The notes below the pieces were generated by a model that saw only the letters and a program-made list of their open reading frames with translations, had not been told where the DNA came from and searched no databases. A DNA stretch of 64,000 bases from Pseudoselenomonas ruminantium (GTDB lineage Bacteria; Bacillota; Negativicutes; Selenomonadales; Selenomonadaceae), in NCBI RefSeq assembly GCF_900113715.1, contig NZ_FOQK01000015.1, positions 1 through 64,000 of the forward strand, written 5' to 3'. Both the position numbers and the translations under genes were made by a program. Shown one piece after another: positions 16,246-22,690 of this stretch. How positions within the stretch are numbered: position 1 is the stretch's first letter; each line of letters starts with the position of its first letter.

Positions 16246-16451
16246 CTTGCACCGCCTCCCATGAAGTACAGGAATTCCACCGTATCGCCATCTCCCACAA
16301 AGGTATTGTCAAAACCCGAATGATCCACGAATTCCCCATTCAGCTGCACCGTTACATATTCCGGCTGGTCGGCCTTTGCCACCACCAGCAGTTCTCTTAC
16401 ATTGATGGATTTCTCGATTTCCAGAGCTTCGCCATTGACCGTCAGTTTCAT
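16242..16451 (-). CDS. ThiS-like sulfur carrier with a GGGAR tail (HcyS-like)
   Basis: 69 residues from ATG 16449-16451, which follows a GGAGG ribosome site; a GTG inside that site is rejected as start. Ubiquitin-like beta-grasp pattern MKLTVNGEALEI...INVRELL...VTVQLNGEFV...GDTVEFLYFMGGGAR. ThiS and MoaD normally end in Gly-Gly, whereas this ends with two more residues, as in CysO/HcyS-type carriers that need a JAMM protease. It is first gene of the operon, 225 bp downstream of tenI, under a conserved leader RNA. Confidence 0.87.
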   Translation of the reverse strand: MKLTVNGEALEIEKSINVRELLVVAKADQPEYVTVQLNGEFVDHSGFDNTFVGDGDTVEFLYFMGGGAR

Positions 16452-16473
16452 TTTCTCTACCTCCACGTACTAG

Positions 16474-16641
16474 AAAAAGCCTATGAGAAACGCCAAGTTA
16501 TCCATAAATACACCTCGTGAAAAGATTCCACAGTGGTGTTCCATGCCCTGAGCGTTTCCCATAGGCTTCCGTTTATCGAATGACCTACGGTGATACCGTT
16601 CAATCATATTAAACCGATATGTTTTACAAATCGATAGTGAT
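16474..16641 (-). ncRNA. Conserved leader RNA with terminator, homocysteine operon (copy A)
   Basis: Between the promoter and hcyS lies a block (about 16569-16630) nearly identical to one ahead of the sulfate operon (28271-28335): ...AATATGATTRAACGG..., ACCGYAGGTCATTCGA, AAACGRAAGCCTATGG. It is followed by a terminator stem of 17 bp (16477-16493 with 16552-16568) and TTTTT. Possible structure: ACGGT-ATC-ACCGT hairpin, a distal TATCGA/TCGATA stem, and an alternative pairing of ACCGTAGG with GCCTATGG that would open the terminator. It is not a SAM-I, T-box or TPP sequence that I can recognise. Likely a sulfur-responsive transcription attenuator. Confidence 0.7.
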
Positions 16642-16670
16642 ATCTTACAACAACGCCTACGAAATGTCAA
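16642..16670 (-). promoter_or_regulatory. Sigma-70 promoter of the homocysteine (hcy) operon
   Basis: Minus-strand TTGACA (16665-16670), 17-nt spacer, TAAGAT (16642-16647), immediately after the tenI stop. Confidence 0.75.
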
Positions 16671-16677
16671 CTATTTT

Positions 16678-17322
16678 TTATTTTTTGTAAAGCCAGGTCT
16701 CGCCCTGCATCAATCCGCTCATCACACAAGCACCAGCTGCCCCGGCAGCCAGCACCGCCGCCAATCTTGCCGGCGTGATGCCGCCGATGGCATAGACAGG
16801 GAGTGCTGACGCCTGGCAGGCCGCCTGCAAGAAATCCAAGCCCCGTCCCGGAAGGCCCTGCTTGCAGTCTGTTTCATAGATATGCCCCGCCACCAGATAG
16901 GAGCAGCCAAGGCGCTGGGCCTCCTCCACCTCATCCAGGGAATGGCAGGAGGTGCCAAGGACTTGCCATGCTGACCGCTCCGCTGGCGAAAGCTGCCGCA
17001 GCTGAGGCAGCGGCAGCTGCAGGCCATCCGCCTTCAACCCCTGGGCAACAGCAGCCTGTCCATGCAGGATGACCGGCACACCGTACTGCCTGCCGATTCC
17101 CATGACTTTCCGGGCGAGTTTTGCATACTCTTCTGCCGCCAGATCCTTTTCCCGCAGCACGATGGCCCGGGGGCCCTGAGCGGCAATCCGAGCCAGCCGC
17201 CTGTCAAAATCCCCGGTACATTGTTTGCGGTCCGTAATGGCGATGACTTTTGACAAGTCAATGGTTGACCGGTCAAATCCTGACTTGTCAAAGATTGACT
17301 TGTCATTTTTTTCCCTACACAT
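16678..17322 (-). CDS. tenI: Thiazole tautomerase TenI (ThiE-like fold)
   Basis: About 214 residues. TenI signature GHIYETDCKQGLPGRG (near 153-168), GTSCHSLDEVEEA and the phosphate-binding IGGITP / GACVMSG. TenI aromatises the thiazole carboxylate made by ThiG. The start chosen is ATG 17320-17322, overlapping the thiH stop. The first 25 codons consist of four 15-bp units encoding DKSIF-DKSGF-DRSTI-DLSKV, each DNA unit holding a TTGACNNGTCAA palindrome; this linker is not part of the fold. Last gene of the thi operon. Confidence 0.82.
   Translation of the reverse strand: MCREKNDKSIFDKSGFDRSTIDLSKVIAITDRKQCTGDFDRRLARIAAQGPRAIVLREKDLAAEEYAKLARKVMGIGRQYGVPVILHGQAAVAQGLKADGLQLPLPQLRQLSPAERSAWQVLGTSCHSLDEVEEAQRLGCSYLVAGHIYETDCKQGLPGRGLDFLQAACQASALPVYAIGGITPARLAAVLAAGAAGACVMSGLMQGETWLYKK
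17250..17306. repeat. Four 15-bp-spaced TTGACNNGTCAA palindromes in the 5' end of tenI
   Basis: Units start at 17250 (TTGACAAGTCAA), 17265 (TTGACCGGTCAA), 17280 (CTGACTTGTCAA) and 17295 (TTGACTTGTCAT). Spacing is exactly 15 bp. Two more units with the same spacing are in the hairpin at 41742-41768. Confidence 0.8.
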
Positions 17323-18565
17323 AGAGATAGTCATTGAGCACCGGCTGCAAGCCCTCGGCGGCCATATCCGCATACATGGCCGCCAGACTGCGGGTATCGC
17401 AGATTTCAAACTGCTCATCGCCGGTGCGCGCTTCATCCTTGCCCGTATATTTTTCCTCATGGTCCCCAATGCCCGTGGACACCCCCGCGGAAATCTTCGT
17501 CGCGCAGATCTTGGCAATGCCGTTGCGGAAGGCGGCACTCTCCCGGGAGGAGACCGTTATGCCGGCAAAGGGCAGGAAGATGCGATAGGCGCAGAGGATC
17601 TGGCAGAGCTGCCGCTCGCCGACGTCCAGCGGATTGATCTTGTCGTTGTTGATGATGGGCCTCAGGCGCGGACAGGAAAGGGAAAACTCCGCCTGGGGAT
17701 ACTTGCGCTGCAGATAATAGACATGCAGTGCCGTAGCCAGTGCATCCTTGCGGAAATCCGACAGGCCCAAGAGGGCCGAAAAGCCGACGCCGCGCATCCC
17801 GCCGCGCAAGGCGCGTTCCTGGGCCTCAAAGCGGTAAGGCCAGACGCGCTTATGGCCCAGAAGATGCAGCGTCTCATATTTCTTGAGGTCATAGGTCTCC
17901 TGAAACACCGTGACATAATCGGCCCCGCATTCGTGGAGGTATCTGTAATCCTCGGTGTTGACGGGATAGATTTCCAGGCCCACGTTCTTGAAATACTTGC
18001 GCGCCAGCTTGCAGGCCTCACCAATATAGGAAACATTGGATTTGGTCTTGCTCTCCCCAGTGAGCAGCAGGATTTCCTCCATACCCGATGAAGCGATGAC
18101 CTGCATCTCATGCTCGATCTGCCCTGCATCGAGCTGCAAGCGCTTGATGTCATTGTAGCAGTTGAAGCCGCAGTAGACGCAGTAATTCTCACAGTAGTTG
18201 GCGATGTAGAGCGGCGTGAACAGATAGACCGTGTTGCCGAAATGACGGCTTGTTTCCAGCCGTGCCCGCGCGGCCATCTCCTCGAGGAAGGGCTGCGCCG
18301 CTGGCGACAGCAAGGCCTTGAAATCCTCCACCGTGCAGCTGTCATGATTGAGCGCCCGCCGCACATCAGCGGCCGTATAGGAAGCGTAATCGTAGGCCTC
18401 CATCGCCGCGATGACCCGCGCCCTTACTGGCGAATCGATCTGCTCCATGTCGGGGAAGTATTCCAGCGGGTCCTTACGGCTGGCTGGATCTTGTTCCAGC
18501 TGATGCTTCTTGGCCAGTGCCCCTTCGCTTAGTTTTTCCGAGTCGACAAAAAACTGATTTTCCAT
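17315..18565 (-). CDS. thiH: 2-iminoacetate synthase (radical SAM tyrosine lyase)
   Basis: 416 residues of the BioB-ThiH family. The radical SAM motif CxxxCxxC appears in YCENYCVYCGFNCYN (near 132-146); SPAAQPFLEEMA... lies before it, and the C-terminal part has SSRESAAFRNG. ThiH cleaves tyrosine to dehydroglycine, the imine source for the thiazole ring in anaerobes. It lies 11 bp after thiG and overlaps tenI. All cysteines needed are present, so function is expected to be intact. Confidence 0.92.
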   Translation of the reverse strand: MENQFFVDSEKLSEGALAKKHQLEQDPASRKDPLEYFPDMEQIDSPVRARVIAAMEAYDYASYTAADVRRALNHDSCTVEDFKALLSPAAQPFLEEMAARARLETSRHFGNTVYLFTPLYIANYCENYCVYCGFNCYNDIKRLQLDAGQIEHEMQVIASSGMEEILLLTGESKTKSNVSYIGEACKLARKYFKNVGLEIYPVNTEDYRYLHECGADYVTVFQETYDLKKYETLHLLGHKRVWPYRFEAQERALRGGMRGVGFSALLGLSDFRKDALATALHVYYLQRKYPQAEFSLSCPRLRPIINNDKINPLDVGERQLCQILCAYRIFLPFAGITVSSRESAAFRNGIAKICATKISAGVSTGIGDHEEKYTGKDEARTGDEQFEICDTRSLAAMYADMAAEGLQPVLNDYLYV

Positions 18566-18576
18566 GACGCGCCTCC

Positions 18577-19353
18577 TCAGTCGTGCAAAAAGCCAGTAAG
18601 GGGGTCCGAGGCAGCAGCCCCGCGGGTCAGCACGCGGCCCAGTCCCGCCAGATAGGCCTTGCGGCCAGCGGCGATGGCGTCCTTGAAGGCCGCAGCCATC
18701 AGCGGCAGATTGCCTGCCGTGGCCAGCGCCGTATTGGCCATGATAGCGGCCGCCCCCATCTCCATGGCCGCACAGGCCTCGGAGGGCTTGCCGATGCCGG
18801 CATCGACGATGATCGGCAAGTCGATCTCATCGATGAGGATCTGGATGAACTCTTTCGTGGCCAACCCCTTATTGGAACCGATTGGCGCCGCCAGCGGCAT
18901 GACGGCCGCCGCCCCGGCCTCCACCAGGTCCCGGGCGACATTTAGATCCGGATACATATAGGGCATGACCACAAAGCCTTCGTTGGCCAGCCGTTCCGTC
19001 GCCTTTATAGTCTCGGCATTGTCAGGCAGCAGGTACTTCGAATCCCGCATGATCTCGATCTTGACGAAGTCCCCGCAGCCAAGCTCCCGGGCCAAATGCG
19101 CGATGCGCACGGCCTCATCGGCGTTGCGCGCCCCCGAGGTATTGGGCAAAAGGGTCACGCCTTCGGGTATATAGTCAAGGATATTTTCCTGCTCCTTCGT
19201 ATTGGCCCGGCGCACGGCCAGTGTCACGATTTCCGCCCCGGCATCCCGCACGGCAGCCTCAATGAGCTGCAGCGAGTATTTGCCCGAGCCAAGGATGAAG
19301 CGGGAGTGGAACCTATGCCCGCCAATCACCAAACAATCTTCCTGTTTTTCCAT
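18577..19353 (-). CDS. thiG: Thiazole synthase
   Basis: 258 residues of the ThiG TIM barrel. The Schiff-base lysine lies in [17 protein letters not shown] (near 95-111), and the phosphate end in [18 protein letters not shown] and NTALATAGN. It condenses deoxyxylulose phosphate, dehydroglycine and ThiS thiocarboxylate into the thiazole phosphate. It lies 43 bp after thiS in the TPP-controlled operon. Confidence 0.93.
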   Translation of the reverse strand: MEKQEDCLVIGGHRFHSRFILGSGKYSLQLIEAAVRDAGAEIVTLAVRRANTKEQENILDYIPEGVTLLPNTSGARNADEAVRIAHLARELGCGDFVKIEIMRDSKYLLPDNAETIKATERLANEGFVVMPYMYPDLNVARDLVEAGAAAVMPLAAPIGSNKGLATKEFIQILIDEIDLPIIVDAGIGKPSEACAAMEMGAAAIMANTALATAGNLPLMAAAFKDAIAAGRKAYLAGLGRVLTRGAAASDPLTGFLHD

Positions 19354-19396
19354 CTGTCATTACTCCTCTCCACGCTGTTTCCGGCCCATTGACCAC

Positions 19397-19591
19397 TCAG
19401 CCACCGCCCATGAAGCAGACAATCTCCACCACATCGCCGTCTTGCAGCACCGTCGTTTCATAGTCCGCCTTCGGCAGGATGACTTCATTGTATTCCACGG
19501 CAATCGCCCGGCTGTCATAGCCCGCCTCCTGGAGGTAATCACAGAGGCTTTTGCCTGCTGCCGCTTTGTCCTCACCATTTATCCTGACCAT
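19397..19591 (-). CDS. thiS: Sulfur carrier protein ThiS
   Basis: 64 residues, VRINGEDK...LCDYLQEAGYDSRAIAVEYNEVILPK...VLQDGDVVEIVCFMGGG. The chain ends at glycines, so no protease is needed, unlike the HcyS-like carrier. Two in-frame ATGs lie close together; ATG 19589-19591 is preferred because it is six bases from GGAGG while the earlier one abuts it. First gene of the thi operon after the riboswitch. No thiF follows in the operon. Confidence 0.9.
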   Translation of the reverse strand: MVRINGEDKAAAGKSLCDYLQEAGYDSRAIAVEYNEVILPKADYETTVLQDGDVVEIVCFMGGG

Positions 19592-19619
19592 CTGCATCCT
19601 CCTGTAAAACCTGCACGAA

Positions 19620-19655
19620 AAAGGGAACCTGCCTGATTGGCAAGTTCCCTTCGGT
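19620..19655 (-). terminator. Riboswitch expression-platform terminator (thi operon)
   Basis: Minus-strand AAGGGAACTTGCC / GGCAGGTTCCCTT stem with TTTT, located directly after the TPP aptamer and 26 nt ahead of thiS. Confidence 0.85.
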
Positions 19656-19675
19656 TTACACGTATCATTCACCGC

Positions 19676-19770
19676 TCATCCCTACGTTGGCATTATCCAA
19701 ATCAGGTTATGGGTCGGAGTCGTAACCTCCCTCTCAGCCTGCTGTGATGTCCCCATCGGCAAGCTCCCCT
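19676..19770 (-). ncRNA. TPP riboswitch (THI element)
   Basis: On the minus strand the aptamer shows GGCTGAGAGGGAGG (P2/J3-2), then CCTGATTTGGATAATGCC and AACGTAGGGA (P4/P5, J2-4), closed by GGGGAGCTTGCC at the 5' side. These are the invariant THI-box segments. It is followed by an intrinsic terminator, so thiamine pyrophosphate should switch off thiSGH-tenI at transcription level. Confidence 0.95.
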
Positions 19771-19792
19771 TGCTGTGCAATTGTCTTTGACT

Positions 19793-19821
19793 ATTATACG
19801 TCAGCTTACGCAAAATTGCAA
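19793..19821 (-). promoter_or_regulatory. Promoter of the thi operon
   Basis: Minus-strand TTGCAA (19816-19821), 17-nt spacer, TATAAT (19793-19798), just past the cysN stop and before the aptamer. Confidence 0.7.
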
Positions 19822-19826
19822 ATTAC

Positions 19827-21554
19827 TCAGATAACATAGTCAAAGTAGAACTGCAAGCGGCGGTATTGGTTCAGGAAGAAATAACGGTTAGCAAACGCAG
19901 CTTTTACGCGAGGTTCCACGTGGCTCGAGGCCAGTTCCCGATAGACCGACAGCATTTCCTTCAGCTCCTTGGCCTTATAGACCTTGATGCCAAAGCCGCG
20001 GCCATTGATCAGTGGCCGCCCCGAATACTCATAGTCCGCCAGCGGCAGGATAGATTCGATCCTGCCCTGCCGCACCGAAACCGCTACCTGGTCGCGCAGG
20101 ATAAGGATGTCAAAATCGGCCGGATACTCGTAGCTGATGCCCCGGCGGGGAATCTCATCCCCCACCTGATAGGGTTTCTTGACGGCTGCGGCTACCTTCG
20201 TGACGTTGTAGCTTTCGATATCGTAGTAGAATTCATCGAAGACATCGCCCCGGGCGCGGATGCCGCCGTTCACAAAGGCGAAGCCTGCCCCCTCGTCGGC
20301 CTTTTCGGCGGCGACGACGATACCGCCGCCGGCCACATCATAGCCATCCACCAGCACGAACCGGCCCGTTGCCTGATGCTCCTGGAACACATCAAAGGCA
20401 ATGGCCTCCTTGAGGCTCAGGATGACTTCTGCCACATCGTTCAGCCGCAGTTCCTTGGCTCCCTCGCGGCTGTCGAGATTGGCCGCATCGATGGTCTTGA
20501 CGATGTCAGCCACCTCGGCCTCCACCTCCTGGGTGGCAAGCTTTAATTTGTAGGTACTGCCCTTGCGCAGAGGATTGCGCCCCATCCAGAATATCGAGGC
20601 CCGCAGGCGGTTGGACACGTGGGGGGCCTTGGCCCCAGGCGTCGTGATGATCTCACCGCGCTGGTTGAAGAACTCATCCCGGACGATGATGCCCGTGGAT
20701 TCCCCGGCCAAGGCGCGCTCCTTCTTGTCCCGCTCCTGCCAGTAGGCAATGGACTGGATGACCGTGCGGCGCCCCGATGGGTAGATGGCGATCTCATCGC
20801 CCACGGCGAGCTTGCCGGCCTCGATGCGTCCGGCAATGATGCGGCGGTCGTCGAATTTGAACACATCCTGTATGGGCAGGCGCAGATCCTTGTCGATAAT
20901 TTCTTTGCTGGCCTCGAGCAAATCGAGAGAATCCAGCAGCACCGGGCCATCATACCAAGGCATATTGGCCGACTCGGCGGCGATATTGTCGCCCTGATAC
21001 CCCGATACCGGCAAATAGCGCAGGGGCTTTACCCCCAGCGGTTCCAGGAACTCCTTCATATCGTCAGCAACCTTGTGGAATACTTCCTCGGAGTAGTCCA
21101 CCAAATCCATCTTGTTGACAACCACATAGACCTTCTCGATGCCCAGCAGGGACAGCATATAGCCATGGCGCTTGGACTGCTCCTGCACCCCCTGTTTGGC
21201 ATCAACAATCAAGAGAGCCGCATTGGCATTGGCTGCCCCCGAAATCATATTCTTGAGGAACTCCTTATGACCCGGTGCGTCGATGATGACGTACTCGCGC
21301 TTTTTCGTCGCAAACTGAATCTGGGTCGTATCAATCGTGATGCCCTGTTTCTGCTCTTCCTCAAAGGCATCGAGGAGATAGGCATACTCAAAGGGCTTGC
21401 CCGTTTCCCTGGCGATGCGCTTGACCTTGTCCACTGCGCCCTGGGGCAGGGAATCCGTATCGTAGAGCAGACGGCCGATGACCGTCGATTTGCCATGATC
21501 CACATGACCGACCACCACGATATGCAGACCTTCTTGTTTCAATTTCTCATCCAT
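19827..21554 (-). CDS. cysN: Sulfate adenylyltransferase large subunit (GTPase)
   Basis: 575 residues of the EF-Tu-like GTPase family: P-loop GHVDHGKST (16-24), switch motif DAPGHKE, and NKMD base motif near 147. It couples GTP hydrolysis to APS synthesis by CysD. Standard CysN is about 475 residues; the extra C-terminal 100 residues here are not an APS kinase, as no second P-loop is visible. Start and cysD stop overlap in TAATG. Last gene of the sulfate operon, followed by the thi promoter. Confidence 0.9.
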   Translation of the reverse strand: MDEKLKQEGLHIVVVGHVDHGKSTVIGRLLYDTDSLPQGAVDKVKRIARETGKPFEYAYLLDAFEEEQKQGITIDTTQIQFATKKREYVIIDAPGHKEFLKNMISGAANANAALLIVDAKQGVQEQSKRHGYMLSLLGIEKVYVVVNKMDLVDYSEEVFHKVADDMKEFLEPLGVKPLRYLPVSGYQGDNIAAESANMPWYDGPVLLDSLDLLEASKEIIDKDLRLPIQDVFKFDDRRIIAGRIEAGKLAVGDEIAIYPSGRRTVIQSIAYWQERDKKERALAGESTGIIVRDEFFNQRGEIITTPGAKAPHVSNRLRASIFWMGRNPLRKGSTYKLKLATQEVEAEVADIVKTIDAANLDSREGAKELRLNDVAEVILSLKEAIAFDVFQEHQATGRFVLVDGYDVAGGGIVVAAEKADEGAGFAFVNGGIRARGDVFDEFYYDIESYNVTKVAAAVKKPYQVGDEIPRRGISYEYPADFDILILRDQVAVSVRQGRIESILPLADYEYSGRPLINGRGFGIKVYKAKELKEMLSVYRELASSHVEPRVKAAFANRYFFLNQYRRLQFYFDYVI

Positions 21555-22360
21555 TACATATACCCCTCTTTACGCAGTTTCTGCATCGCATAAGCATCTT
21601 CCTGGTCCTGCTTACGCCCGGCACGCTCGCCAGTCTTCGTATGTTTCAATTCTTCAATGATCTTGTCAAGGGTATCAGCCTCCGACTCAATCTGTCCCGT
21701 GCAGCAGGCACAGCCCAGGCTGCGGTAACGCTTGCCGTTCTTGGCAAAATACAGGTCGATGATGGGAATATTCTCCCGGCGGATGTATTCCCAGATATCC
21801 AGCTCACTCCAAGCAAGAATCGGATGCACGCGGATGTGGTTGCCCTTGGGGAAATCCGTCTTGAACTGATTCCAGAGCTCCGGCGGCTGGTTGGTGTAGT
21901 CCCAGCCATCATCCTGGGTACGCTCGGAGAAAACCCGCTCCTTGGAGCGGGAGCCCTCCTCGTCGCGGCGCACCCCGACGATAAGACCGTCAAAGCCGTG
22001 CTGCTTCACCACCTGACGGAGGCCTTCGGTCTTGAGGGCCTTGCAGCAGGCCAGACGCCCCTTGTCGGGGCCGATGCCCGCATGTATGGCCTCCCAGTTC
22101 GTATGGACGATGAGGTCCAGGCCCAATTCCTTGGCTACCCGGTCGCGGTAGGCAATCATCTCGGGAATCTTGTGTTTCGTATCCACATGGATGAAGGGAA
22201 AGGGTACATGGCCGTAAAAGGCTTTCTTGGCCAGCCACAGCAGCACCGTCGAATCCTTGCCGATTGACCAGAGCATGCCCAGCTTGCCCAATTTCTTATA
22301 CGCCTCCCGGAGGATGTAGATACTCTCCGCCTCCAGTTGATCCAAATGATCCATTGCCAT
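21554..22360 (-). CDS. cysD: Sulfate adenylyltransferase small subunit
   Basis: 268 residues of the PAPS-reductase-like ATP pyrophosphatase fold: SIGKDSTVLLWLA (PP-loop near 32-44), HVDTKHKIPEM, VGVRRDEEGSRSKERVFSER and the C-terminal CACCTGQIES motif. It transfers AMP from ATP to sulfate, giving APS. It precedes cysN and follows aprB by 18 bp. Confidence 0.93.
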   Translation of the reverse strand: MAMDHLDQLEAESIYILREAYKKLGKLGMLWSIGKDSTVLLWLAKKAFYGHVPFPFIHVDTKHKIPEMIAYRDRVAKELGLDLIVHTNWEAIHAGIGPDKGRLACCKALKTEGLRQVVKQHGFDGLIVGVRRDEEGSRSKERVFSERTQDDGWDYTNQPPELWNQFKTDFPKGNHIRVHPILAWSELDIWEYIRRENIPIIDLYFAKNGKRYRSLGCACCTGQIESEADTLDKIIEELKHTKTGERAGRKQDQEDAYAMQKLRKEGYM

Positions 22361-22378
22361 TGTTATCGTCTCCTAACC

Positions 22379-22690
22379 TCAATACGCATTTGCTTTATTT
22401 TTTGCTACGATGATTTCCTGCTCACTGCCATCGGGAAGTCTTAGCTGCCAGGTAAGCGACGCCGCCGAATCATGGGCATAAAGCCGGCCGCCAGCACCGC
22501 CAAGATCAGCGCTCAGATAGTAGAAAATCGCATCCCGCGGGCACTCCTTGACGCAGGCCGTGCAGCCCCAGCAGTCCCGCACCTCGCGGATGGCGGCTTT
22601 CCCCGCCGTCACTTCCAATAGATTTCCCGGACAGACCTCCGTGCAGCGGCCGCAGCCCACGCACTTTTCCGGTTCAATACTGATGCTCAT
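22379..22690 (-). CDS. aprB: APS reductase beta subunit (two 4Fe-4S ferredoxin)
   Basis: 103 residues with two cluster motifs: CVGCGRCTEVCPG (near 10-22) and CWGCTACVKECP (near 41-52). The CWGC pattern and the following AIFYYLSADLGG resemble AprB of adenylylsulfate reductases. The chain is shorter than the roughly 150-residue dissimilatory AprB because the C-terminal tail is missing. It overlaps the aprA stop by 17 bp. It carries electrons to the flavin of AprA. Confidence 0.82.
   Translation of the reverse strand: MSISIEPEKCVGCGRCTEVCPGNLLEVTAGKAAIREVRDCWGCTACVKECPRDAIFYYLSADLGGAGGRLYAHDSAASLTWQLRLPDGSEQEIIVAKNKANAY

Noticed and set aside
16474-16641. SAM-I riboswitch ahead of the homocysteine operon
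   Set aside because: The conserved SAM-I core segments are absent; the conserved sequence is different and shared with the sulfate operon.
17323-17538. Upstream extension of tenI inside thiH
   Set aside because: Overlaps coding sequence of a radical SAM enzyme; the ATG overlapping the thiH stop gives normal TenI length.
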